Below, piece after piece: positions 1 to 5,419 of a stretch of DNA of 7,800 bases. A model generated the notes under the pieces. It had not been told where the DNA came from. It ran no database searches and worked only from the letters and a program-made list of their open reading frames with translations. Position 1 is the first letter of the stretch, and every line of letters starts with the position of its first letter. Made by a program: the position numbers and the translations under genes. Origin of the DNA: an uncultured Eubacteriales bacterium (lineage in GTDB: Bacteria; Bacillota; Clostridia; Oscillospirales; Oscillospiraceae); NCBI GenBank assembly GCA_902496595.1, contig CABVBV010000098.1, positions 1 to 7,800 of the forward strand, given 5' to 3'.

Positions 1-68
1 TTGACAATAAGTTAGCATACATTGAGCCATTTTACAAGTCATAAACTATACATTCCGATATTTTTTTG

Positions 69-97
69 TTGAATGTCTCCAAGCTGTGTGCTATGAT
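69..97 (+). promoter_or_regulatory. Promoter of the His-rich/cooT operon
   Basis: A TTGAAT -35 box (69-74) and a TATGAT -10 box (92-97) are separated by exactly 17 bases. A TG at 89-90, one base before the -10, makes it an extended -10 promoter. The predicted start site is near 104, giving a leader of about 43 bases before the ATG at 147. The -10 matches five of six consensus positions. Seen directly; promoter activity is inferred. Confidence 0.6.
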
Positions 98-103
98 TTA
101 TGT

Positions 104-115
104 GGCCCCAGGGCC
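104..115. promoter_or_regulatory. GC-rich palindrome at the predicted transcription start
   Basis: GGCCC (104-108) and GGGCC (111-115) form a perfect inverted repeat around a CA centre. It begins where transcription from the upstream promoter should start, so it could be an operator for a metal-responsive repressor. A 4-bp GC stem followed by TTTTT (117-121) is also possible but too small to be a convincing terminator. Regulator unknown. Confidence 0.3.
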
Positions 116-146
116 GTTTTTGGTAATATTTGAAGGGGGCGACACA

Positions 147-479
147 ATGAGATATGCAAAAACTCTGCTGCACGAGGGCGGGCACGGGCACACCGGCAGC
201 TGTGGAGAACATTCGCATGAACACGCGCACGAACACGTCAGCGGACATCATCACGAGCACGGGGACACCCCCGAACTCACTCCGGAACAGACGCTGGCGC
301 TGATGAGCTATATGTTGGAGCACAACCGCAGCCATGCGGAGGAACTGCACGGCGTGGCCCACGCTCTTGAGCATCAGGGCAAGCCGGAGGCGGCGCAGCT
401 GGTCTCCGAGGCCGTCCACTGGTTCGGGCACTGCAACGACAGGCTCGAAGAAGCGCTCAAGCTGGTAAAGGGGGAATAG
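147..479 (+). CDS. Histidine-rich protein, probable nickel/metal-binding partner of CooT
   Basis: A 110-residue protein without signal peptide or membrane segment, so probably cytoplasmic. Residues 9-38 hold 12 histidines in HxH, HHH and HEH patterns plus Cys19, a typical metal-sequestering tail. After a proline-containing linker (about 40-47), residues 48-108 look alpha-helical, with further histidines at 59, 63, 68, 72, 76, 91 and 95 and Cys96. The spacing of 59-76 would put several on one helix face. The ATG at 147 is chosen because a strong GAAGGGGG ribosome binding site (132-139) precedes it; the in-frame ATG at 66 lies upstream of the predicted promoter. The stop is two bases before the cooT ATG, so the two are co-transcribed. 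In Rhodospirillum rubrum CooT and the His-rich CooJ are both nickel proteins of CO dehydrogenase maturation. A similar nickel storage or delivery role here is inference; zinc or cobalt binding is possible. I do not recognise a named family with certainty. Confidence 0.8.
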   Translation: MRYAKTLLHEGGHGHTGSCGEHSHEHAHEHVSGHHHEHGDTPELTPEQTLALMSYMLEHNRSHAEELHGVAHALEHQGKPEAAQLVSEAVHWFGHCNDRLEEALKLVKGE

Positions 480-481
480 AT

Positions 482-673
482 ATGTGCCTGTCAGACGCTT
501 TCGAGCTCGTGGGGGAAGAGAAGCGTCCGCTGATGAGCTATGTCTCAGGCATCTCGGTCGAAGACGGCAAAGTGACGCTCACCGATATGCTTGGAGCCAG
601 GAAAACCGTCAACGGTACGCTGAAGAGCGTAGACCTGACGAGAAACGTGATACTCATAGCCGCAAACGAATAA
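482..673 (+). CDS. cooT: CooT family nickel-binding protein
   Basis: A 63-residue protein, full length for the CooT family, which is all beta and forms small homodimers. It begins MCLS; Cys2 is the conserved nickel ligand shown for R. rubrum CooT, where it lies at the dimer interface. The later pattern (VSGISVEDGKVTLTDMLGARK, about residues 21-41, then VNGTLKSVDLTRN) is the family's usual strand pattern with a conserved TL.D..G..K core. The start is secure: Cys must be residue 2, and GGGGGA (471-476) lies just upstream. The gene follows the His-rich gene by two bases and ends just before a hairpin terminator, so the pair is the whole operon. CooT homologues occur in many anaerobes, next to or away from CO dehydrogenase genes. 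The likely role is nickel handling for a nickel enzyme encoded elsewhere (CO dehydrogenase, hydrogenase or urease); which one cannot be told here. Confidence 0.85.
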   Translation: MCLSDAFELVGEEKRPLMSYVSGISVEDGKVTLTDMLGARKTVNGTLKSVDLTRNVILIAANE

Positions 674-682
674 GAAACAACC

Positions 683-711
683 GGCCGGCGCACCGCAAGG
701 ATGCGCCGGCC
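683..711. terminator. Shared hairpin terminator between converging operons
   Basis: GGCCGGCGCA (683-692) and TGCGCCGGCC (702-711) form a perfect 10-bp GC-rich stem with a 9-base loop. It lies 9 bases after the cooT stop and 8 bases beyond the stop of the minus-strand permease gene. The T tract is weak on the plus strand (TCTGCTTGT) and moderate on the minus strand (GGTTGTTTCTT), so it probably serves both operons, with better termination of the minus-strand one. Confidence 0.75.
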
Positions 712-719
712 TCTGCTTG

Positions 720-1331
720 TCAGAACTCTTTTTTCTTGTATATGCCTACCGATACAGCTGCCGAGACGCACAGGAGCAGGAAGATGAGCGCCGCAGACAG
801 CATGAGGGCGGCGGGAGAATCCAGTCTTTGCAATGCGGTTATCGGGTCTAATCCCAGTTTCTCGGAAATCAGCAGGGCCCCGAAAGGCACGACATAGAAG
901 AGCATAACGACCAATCTGCCTTTCTCAACTCCCAACTTCAGGATCACCGGCATCGAAACGGACAGCATCAGCACTCCCAGCAGGAAGAATCCCAGGCTGG
1001 CCGGCGCCTTGTCGACCCCATCCATGACCGCTGTCACCACCGCTCCCACGGCGCAGAGCGCGAGCCCGGCCAGCAGCGCGGTGATATAGCGGCCGACCAC
1101 CAGCTGAGCCCTCGTCACCGGCATCGTCAGCGCACGGCTGTCCCAGCCGGCCCGCTCGTCGTAACTCAGCGTCGTCATGGGCAGCATTATGATATATACC
1201 ACCCCAAGCACACTGAAGAATAAGCCGTTCGAGGTAGCGGCGCTTATTACGAGCCATATGAGCAGCACCATGAGCAGGCTTTTCATCTGCTTTTTCAGGC
1301 ACAGCATATCCTTCAAGATCATCGCCTTCAT
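720..1331 (-). CDS. ABC-2 type transporter permease
   Basis: A 203-residue membrane protein with about six hydrophobic segments (roughly 18-32, 37-54, 83-103, 112-133, 138-156 and 174-197) and a basic cytoplasmic N terminus. The sequence YDERAGWDSRALTMPVTRAQ after the second segment matches the cytoplasmic loop typical of the small ABC-2 permeases grouped in Pfam ABC2_membrane_5, which end with a basic tail (here YKKKEF). It would form the membrane channel of an exporter with the ATPase encoded just upstream. The start ATG overlaps the ATPase stop in an ATGA and has GGGGAG ahead of it, so translation is probably coupled. Relatives sit in GntR(YtrA)-ATPase-permease operons that respond to cell-wall or membrane-active compounds. 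The substrate cannot be deduced. Confidence 0.85.
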   Translation of the reverse strand: MKAMILKDMLCLKKQMKSLLMVLLIWLVISAATSNGLFFSVLGVVYIIMLPMTTLSYDERAGWDSRALTMPVTRAQLVVGRYITALLAGLALCAVGAVVTAVMDGVDKAPASLGFFLLGVLMLSVSMPVILKLGVEKGRLVVMLFYVVPFGALLISEKLGLDPITALQRLDSPAALMLSAALIFLLLCVSAAVSVGIYKKKEF

Positions 1332-2173
1332 TTGCTCTCTCCCCTCAGATAATAGAGCATGATATCCTCAATGCCCGCCGGGTCGCAGACCATGCCCCTG
1401 GCCGCGTTTCTCTCCACCAGGGCCTCTATCCCGAAGGCGGAGCGCCTGGCTCCAGCGACCTTTGCCGGATCGAGCGTTTTGAACTCCGCTTCGCTGCACT
1501 TCGCAACCACGTATTTCTCCAAAAGAGCGTCTTTCTCCTCGGAGAATACCAGCCTTCCTCCGTGGATGAAGCTGATGTAGTCGCATACTTTCTCGAGGTC
1601 GCTCAGTATGTGCGAGGACACAAAAATGCTGTGCCCCTCGTCCTGAATGAACTCGAGGAAGAGATCCAATATCTCGTCCCTCACCACAGGGTCGAGCCCG
1701 CTCGTCGCCTCGTCGAGTATGAGCAGCCGACTGTCGTGCGAGAGCGCCGCCGCGAGCGAGAGCTTCATCTTCATGCCTCTGGAATAATCCTTGACCGGCT
1801 TGCGCTCAGGCAGTCCGAACCGCTCTGCAAGCTCGTTGAACCGCCTCTCGTCGAAGGTCTTGTAGGCTGAGGCGAGTATCCGGCGCAGATCGGCCATACA
1901 GAGGATCTCCGGTATGCCGCTGCTGTCCATTACGACGCCGAGCCTTTCCCTCAGCCCCGCTCCGGACTTGTCGGGCTCTTCTCCAAGCAGCTTCACCCTT
2001 CCGGACTCCGCCCTGGCGAGGCCCAACATCAGCCTTATCGTCGTGCTCTTGCCCGCTCCGTTCTCACCGATGAAACCCATGATACATCCCACGGGCAATC
2101 TGAAACTCACGCCCTCCAGCGAAAAGCCCTTGTAATGCTTCGTGAGGCCCTCTACCTCAATAGCGTATTCCAT
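1328..2173 (-). CDS. ABC transporter ATP-binding protein (YtrB-like)
   Basis: A 281-residue ATPase that should energise the neighbouring ABC-2 permease. The nucleotide-binding domain covers about residues 1-215: Walker A GENGAGKST (36-44), an ABC signature of the degenerate exporter type (YSRGMKMKLSLA, 130-141), Walker B LILDEATSGLDP (151-162) with catalytic Glu155, and H-loop His188 (SSH). At the Q-loop the sequence is VVMDSSG rather than a standard glutamine, as in YtrB-like ATPases. A C-terminal extension of about 65 residues may contact the permease or dimerise. The ATG lies two bases after the gntR stop, with GAAGGAG in the last gntR codons as ribosome binding site. The order regulator-ATPase-permease matches the simplest form of the Bacillus ytr-type operon. 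Specificity is unknown; export of an antimicrobial or a lipid-linked compound is the usual guess. Confidence 0.92.
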   Translation of the reverse strand: MEYAIEVEGLTKHYKGFSLEGVSFRLPVGCIMGFIGENGAGKSTTIRLMLGLARAESGRVKLLGEEPDKSGAGLRERLGVVMDSSGIPEILCMADLRRILASAYKTFDERRFNELAERFGLPERKPVKDYSRGMKMKLSLAAALSHDSRLLILDEATSGLDPVVRDEILDLFLEFIQDEGHSIFVSSHILSDLEKVCDYISFIHGGRLVFSEEKDALLEKYVVAKCSEAEFKTLDPAKVAGARRSAFGIEALVERNAARGMVCDPAGIEDIMLYYLRGESK

Positions 2174-2175
2174 TT

Positions 2176-2550
2176 TCAGTCTCCTTCAAAACTGAGCCTG
2201 AGCATCTCCGTAAGCTCGTCGATACCGATGTCGCAGGCCGAGGCCAGCTCGGTTATCCTGCCCATCAGCTCCTCGATCTGACGCAGATGCTCCTCCCTTA
2301 CGAACTCCAGGTCTTTCCCGGCCACAAAACTGCCCTTGCCCGTCATCGACACGATAAAACCCTCGCGCTCGAGCTCCTCATAGGCCCTCTTCGTGGTGAT
2401 AACGCTGATCCTCAGTTCCTTGGCCAAAAGGCGCATCGAAGGAAGGGCGTCCCCTTCCCGAAGCTCCCCGGATATGACCTTTGCCTTGATCTGCGAGACG
2501 ATCTGCTCATATATCGGCGTCCCGCCCGCATTGCTGATTTTGATATCCAA
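2176..2550 (-). CDS. GntR family transcriptional regulator, YtrA subfamily
   Basis: A 124-residue regulator. Residues about 11-78 form the GntR winged helix: PIYEQIVSQIKAKVISGEL, GDALPSMRLLAKELRIS, then TTKRAYEELEREGFI and the wing GKGSF. Only about 45 residues follow, a short helical region, which is the YtrA-subfamily layout with no large effector domain. The start is TTG at 2550: an in-frame TGA at 2559-2557 excludes an upstream start, and AAGGGTGAT (2564-2556) is a good ribosome binding site five bases away; the next in-frame ATG lies inside the DNA-binding domain. It is first in the operon with the ABC transporter and sits behind a palindrome overlapping the -10 box, so it very likely represses its own operon until an inducer (in YtrA systems, often a cell-envelope-active compound) is present. 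Inducer unknown. Confidence 0.92.
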   Translation of the reverse strand: MDIKISNAGGTPIYEQIVSQIKAKVISGELREGDALPSMRLLAKELRISVITTKRAYEELEREGFIVSMTGKGSFVAGKDLEFVREEHLRQIEELMGRITELASACDIGIDELTEMLRLSFEGD

Positions 2551-2554
2551 GTGT

Positions 2555-2564
2555 GATCACCCTT
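2555..2564 (-). promoter_or_regulatory. Ribosome binding site deciding the TTG start of the GntR gene
   Basis: On the minus strand AAGGGTGAT is closely complementary to the 3' end of 16S rRNA (compare AAGGAGGTGAT). Its spacing of about five bases to TTG 2550, with an in-frame stop inside the site, fixes the TTG as the start codon. Confidence 0.7.
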
Positions 2565-2565
2565 G

Positions 2566-2596
2566 TATATTGTATATATTGATTATATACAATATA
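2566..2596. promoter_or_regulatory. 31-bp palindromic operator of the YtrA-type regulator
   Basis: Perfect 13-base arms TATATTGTATATA (2566-2578) and its reverse complement (2584-2596) flank a 5-base centre. The right arm and centre cover the -10 box and part of the promoter spacer. GntR dimers bind such palindromes, and GTATA...TATAC half sites fit what is known of YtrA-type operators. Bound repressor would block RNA polymerase. Binding is inferred; the symmetry is seen. Confidence 0.75.
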
Positions 2597-2609
2597 TCTT
2601 CTTTGTCAA
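2582..2609 (-). promoter_or_regulatory. Promoter of the gntR-ABC transporter operon
   Basis: On the minus strand a perfect TTGACA (2609-2604) is followed after 16 bases by a perfect TATAAT (2587-2582). It is the strongest promoter in the window, as expected for one controlled by a repressor. The -10 lies inside the 31-bp palindrome. Confidence 0.8.
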
Positions 2610-2620
2610 GGGCCGAGCGC

Positions 2621-2651
2621 AAAAAACCCCGCAGCCGCAAAGGCTGCGGGG
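2621..2651 (-). terminator. Intrinsic terminator of the two-component operon
   Basis: CCCCGCAGCC (2627-2636) and GGCTGCGGGG (2642-2651) pair perfectly with a 5-base loop. Read on the minus strand the stem is followed by six Ts (2626-2621). It starts 13 bases after the histidine kinase stop and separates that operon from the gntR promoter just beyond it. Confidence 0.92.
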
Positions 2652-2664
2652 GCAGTTCTGTCTG

Positions 2665-3984
2665 TCAGGTTTCGAGCGGCAAGCGTATTTCAGTGATAAA
2701 CCGTCCGCTTTCTTCGCGGTAATCGAAGCTGCCTCCGTGATATCTGACGATCTTGGCGCAGGTGTTGAGGCCTATGTTGGTGCTCTCACGCTCGTCTCTG
2801 TCCGGTGATATCTGGTTTTCTATCCTGAGCAGCAGGCCGTCGTCCGAGCGTGTGCAGTTTATGGTTATCTCGCCTTCCTTGTCGGCGTATTTCAGCAGGT
2901 TCGAGTAGAGGTTGTCAAAGACCCTTCGGAGGAGCGCTGTGTCGGCTCTGAGCTTTTCCGGTATCTCCTCCGCCTCATATCTGGCTTTGAATCCCTCGTT
3001 TTCGAGTGAGAAGGCGTACTCCCCCCAGAATTGTCTCATCATTTCTCCGGCATCGAGGAGCTCAGTCTCCCGCTCTTCCCACTCGGAGCCATAGACCAGG
3101 AAGTATTCAAACAGCTTGTCCGCCATGGATTTTATCCTCAGGGTCTTTTCAAGGCTGCGGTTTATAAAATATCTGAGCTGGGCCTCGCCCTCATACTTCC
3201 CTCGCTCCAAAAGTTCGAGATAACCAAGGAGCGAAGTGAGGGGCGTTCTCAGGTCGTGGCTCATGGCAGTCACCAGCTCTGAATTTGCAGCCCGCATCTT
3301 GTCTTCGGCTCGCTGGTGCTCCAGGATCGAGCGGCGCATCTCGTCGATGCCGTGCGCCAGCTCGCTGAGCTCGTCTCTGCCCTTGACCGTCACCTCGTAG
3401 TCGAGGTCGCCTCCGGCCAGGATATCGAGTTCCGACTTCAGCTGCTTTATGTATTTCAGCTTTCTGTGAACGAGAGTAACGAACAGCAGTGAAAACAGTG
3501 CAAAAGCGTTGAGGCTCGCCACTACGATGACCCAGTAGTAATAAACGTCTCCGGCGTAGTAGTAGAGGAAGGTGCGCGTAACCGTACCGTCGCTGAGCAC
3601 GAGCTCATATTCCTGTTCGGGGTCTTCGAGCTCCGGGTCGAAGTTTGAAGCGATGGGCCGTATTTTTGAGGTCAGCAGCGACTCGTACAGTATGGTGTCT
3701 TCAACGTAGATCGCAAGGTACACCTTCTCCCCCCTGCTGCACCAGATGTCCAGAGGCCGCAGGTATTCCCGGGTCACCCGCTCCTCCTCGACATAGGACT
3801 CGAGCAGAGCGAACTGCTTGTCGGACATACTGTCTATAAACGGCCTGCTGTATACGGTCTTTTGCAGCACCACATTGCCGAGCAGGTATATCCCAAAAAA
3901 CAGGGCCGTACCGGCAAGCAGAGAGACCAACACGGCCGCCATCAGCTGTGCGCTCACTCCACGCCCTATCCTGAGCTTACTCAA
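2665..3984 (-). CDS. Membrane sensor histidine kinase
   Basis: About 439 residues from the TTG at 3984, which overlaps the end of the response regulator gene and has GGGGAAAGGG upstream; GTG 3957 or ATG 3942 are possible starts. Order: membrane segment about 15-38, an outside sensor region of about 110 residues (39-148), second membrane segment about 150-172, HAMP linker about 173-225, HisKA with the phosphorylated His243 (SHDLRTPLTSLLGYLELL), then a HATPase domain with N-box VFDNLYSNLLKYA (355-367) and G2 box STNIGLNTC (401-409). The usual DxGxG (G1) motif is replaced by ENQISPDRDE (389-398), and no F-box is seen. The final HGG (416-418) is normal. The conserved His and N-box suggest an active kinase, but ATP binding may be unusual. 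It should phosphorylate Asp52 of the regulator encoded just upstream. The signal is unknown; position beside the lipid operon suggests envelope stress. Confidence 0.88.
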   Translation of the reverse strand: MSKLRIGRGVSAQLMAAVLVSLLAGTALFFGIYLLGNVVLQKTVYSRPFIDSMSDKQFALLESYVEEERVTREYLRPLDIWCSRGEKVYLAIYVEDTILYESLLTSKIRPIASNFDPELEDPEQEYELVLSDGTVTRTFLYYYAGDVYYYWVIVVASLNAFALFSLLFVTLVHRKLKYIKQLKSELDILAGGDLDYEVTVKGRDELSELAHGIDEMRRSILEHQRAEDKMRAANSELVTAMSHDLRTPLTSLLGYLELLERGKYEGEAQLRYFINRSLEKTLRIKSMADKLFEYFLVYGSEWEERETELLDAGEMMRQFWGEYAFSLENEGFKARYEAEEIPEKLRADTALLRRVFDNLYSNLLKYADKEGEITINCTRSDDGLLLRIENQISPDRDERESTNIGLNTCAKIVRYHGGSFDYREESGRFITEIRLPLET

Positions 3985-4669
3985 TGCGGTATCCCTTTCC
4001 CCAAACGGTGCGGATAGTTCTCGAATTTTGCGGGTCGTCCCCCAGCTTTCTCCGGATGTTCCTGATGTGCACCATGACTGTATTGTTCGAGCTGTAAAAA
4101 TACGGCTCCATCCATATGCTCTCATAGATGTTTTGCACCGAGAAAATCTTTTTCCGGTGTGATGCGAGCAGCAGAAGTATCCGGTACTCGGTGTCGGTAA
4201 GGTTGATCTCCTTCCCGTCCTGGGTAACGATGCACTGAGAGGTGTCGATCTCAATATTTCCGCAGCAGTGGATGACGGCTCCGGCGGTCTCGGACTTCGC
4301 GCCGTATACATAGTATCTCCGCAGCATGGCCTTTACTCTGGAGATAAGCTCCGAGTACGAAAACGGCTTGACCAGATAGTCGTCCCCTCCGACGGTGAAT
4401 CCCATGGTCTTATCCGAGTCCTGAGACTTGGCCGTGAGGAAAAGCACCGGTACGGCGGAGCGAGTCCTTATCTCGGCACAGGCGGCATAGCCTCCCATTC
4501 CCGGCATCATGACATCCAGTATGACGAGGTCGACGCTGTCATCGAGCTTCTCCAAAAGCTCCGAGCCGCTGGCCGCCTCCGCCACCTCATAGCCCTCGCT
4601 GGTGAGCAGCAGCCTGAGCACCTCGCGTATCTCAGGGTCGTCGTCGGCGAACAGTATCTTTTGCGCCAT
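3977..4669 (-). CDS. OmpR/PhoB family response regulator
   Basis: A 230-residue regulator of normal family length. The receiver domain (about 1-120) has the acidic pocket D9-D11 (FADDDP), the phosphoacceptor Asp52 in VILDVMMPGMGG, Thr79 in FLTAKS and Lys101 in VKPF. The C-terminal winged-helix domain (about 133-230) has NLTDTEYRILLLLASH, the recognition-helix region NTVMVHIRNIRRKLGDD and ends VWGKGYRIE, the standard Trans_reg_C ending. The ATG at 4669 has GGTGGAG just ahead. The kinase gene overlaps its end. It is divergent, with a 153-bp gap, from the phospholipid operon; TTCAGA repeats in the gap are candidate binding sites, so autoregulation and control of the lipid genes are both plausible. 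The target genes are inferred, not shown. Confidence 0.95.
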   Translation of the reverse strand: MAQKILFADDDPEIREVLRLLLTSEGYEVAEAASGSELLEKLDDSVDLVILDVMMPGMGGYAACAEIRTRSAVPVLFLTAKSQDSDKTMGFTVGGDDYLVKPFSYSELISRVKAMLRRYYVYGAKSETAGAVIHCCGNIEIDTSQCIVTQDGKEINLTDTEYRILLLLASHRKKIFSVQNIYESIWMEPYFYSSNNTVMVHIRNIRRKLGDDPQNSRTIRTVWGKGYRIE

Positions 4670-4692
4670 ATCTCCACCGCCTTTCTGCCGCC

Positions 4693-4698
4693 ATTATA
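4693..4698 (-). promoter_or_regulatory. -10 box of the two-component operon promoter
   Basis: A perfect TATAAT on the minus strand lies 24 bases upstream of the response regulator ATG. At the 17-base position the -35 is only TTTTGG (4721-4716), a poor match, which is typical of promoters needing an activator. Candidate activator sites lie at 4737-4752. Confidence 0.5.
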
Positions 4699-4736
4699 CA
4701 ACATGGCTGCGTCCCCCAAAAGAGCAAAAATCAATT

Positions 4737-4775
4737 TTCAGATTTCTTCAGAACTTGTTAAGCTCGAGGTTCAGA
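4737..4775 (+). promoter_or_regulatory. TTCAGA repeats, candidate response-regulator binding site
   Basis: TTCAGA occurs at 4737, 4747 and 4770, with a partial TTCAG at 4806. The first two are exactly 10 bp apart, one helical turn, the arrangement used by OmpR/PhoB dimers. They abut the candidate plus-strand -35 box (4755) and lie about 50-65 bases upstream of the expected minus-strand start, so one site could serve both operons. The repeats are seen; binding is inferred. Confidence 0.45.
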
Positions 4776-4783
4776 AGTATCCT
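4755..4783 (+). promoter_or_regulatory. Candidate promoter of the phospholipid operon
   Basis: TTGTTA (4755-4760) and TATCCT (4778-4783) are separated by 17 bases, each matching four of six consensus positions. It is weak by itself, consistent with activation from the TTCAGA repeats. An alternative -10, TAATAT at 4785-4790, has no suitable -35 partner. Confidence 0.35.
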
Positions 4784-4822
4784 GTAATATTTGGTCGATC
4801 AAGAGTTCAGGGGGAGGCTGAG

Positions 4823-5401
4823 ATGGCGAGATTTGCAGGGATACTCAAGGGAATATTGACTGCCGTTCTGGTGCTTCTGCTGCTGTTTTCGCTGCTTTTC
4901 CTGCTCCGTGGCTGGATAGGCGGCAAATTTGACAACGTTGACAGCATGAGGGGATACATATCGGGTTTCGGCCTGTTCGGCCCGGTCGTGCTCACAGTCA
5001 TACAGGCGCTCCAGGTGGTTCTGCCTGTGCTCCCAGGCTTTCTGGGATGCATAGTCGGAGCCGGCCTTTTCGGCGCCATCGGCGGTTTCTGGTGCAACTA
5101 CATCGGCATCAGCGCGGGGTCTATCGCAGCTTTCCTTCTGGCCCGCCGCTTCGGGGTGTCGCTCGTCAGGAAAATGGTGCCCATGGAAAAGTATCAGCGT
5201 TGCGTCAGCTGGGTGAACGAGCGCAAAAGCTATACGGTGGTGCTCTTCCTCGCCATATTGCTCCCACTCGCTCCCGACGATTTCCTCTGTTACTTCTCCG
5301 GCCTGACCGGTATGTCCGTAAGACGTTTCACCTGGATAATCGTCGTGGCAAAACCCTGGTGTATCCTGGCTTACAGTCTCTTCTTCGCTCGTTTAATCTG
5401 A
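4823..5401 (+). CDS. VTT/DedA-superfamily membrane protein (TVP38/TMEM64 type), probable lipid translocator
   Basis: A 192-residue membrane protein. An N-terminal membrane helix (about 9-29) precedes the VTT domain: hydrophobic segment 51-70, the re-entrant-like stretch with LPVLPGFLGCIVGAGLFG (67-84), a helix with GISAGSIAAFLLARRFG (95-111), and the second conserved part LLPLAPDDFLCYFSGLTGMS (146-165) followed by a final membrane helix. Proteins of this superfamily move lipids between leaflets. In B. subtilis the DedA-superfamily protein PetA (YbfM), encoded between pssA and psd, is needed for correct phosphatidylethanolamine distribution. Here the gene heads an operon with pssA and psd, so a role in PE flipping is a strong inference, though this protein is closer to the TVP38 branch by eye. 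The ATG at 4823 has GGGGGAGG six bases upstream; the reading frame's long upstream extension overlaps the response regulator gene and is not used. Confidence 0.88.
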   Translation: MARFAGILKGILTAVLVLLLLFSLLFLLRGWIGGKFDNVDSMRGYISGFGLFGPVVLTVIQALQVVLPVLPGFLGCIVGAGLFGAIGGFWCNYIGISAGSIAAFLLARRFGVSLVRKMVPMEKYQRCVSWVNERKSYTVVLFLAILLPLAPDDFLCYFSGLTGMSVRRFTWIIVVAKPWCILAYSLFFARLI

Positions 5402-5419
5402 TATGGGAGTTTGATCACA

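Noticed and set aside
1..6. TTGACA as a -35 box at the window edge
   Set aside because: No acceptable -10 box at 15-19 bases; the promoter at 69-97 is much better placed.
104..121. GGCC stem plus TTTTT as a terminator or attenuator
   Set aside because: Only a 4-bp Watson-Crick stem, and it lies at the predicted transcription start, too early to fold and terminate.
66..146. N-terminal extension of the His-rich protein to an ATG at 66
   Set aside because: It begins before the predicted promoter -10 box, has no ribosome binding site, and the strong site at 132-139 points to ATG 147.
39..431. Minus-strand open frame opposite the His-rich gene
   Set aside because: A shadow created by the repeated His codons (CAT/CAC) of the true gene; no ribosome binding site and no recognisable family.
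484..897. Plus-strand open frame crossing cooT, the terminator and the permease gene
   Set aside because: Out of frame with cooT, runs through a 10-bp hairpin and has an arginine-rich translation typical of GC-rich shadow frames.
3985..4311. Upstream extension of the histidine kinase frame
   Set aside because: Lies wholly inside the response regulator gene; the translation is low-complexity and lacks kinase sequence.
4268..4822. Upstream extension of the VTT protein frame
   Set aside because: Antisense to the response regulator and then crosses the intergenic promoter region; ATG 4823 has an excellent ribosome binding site.
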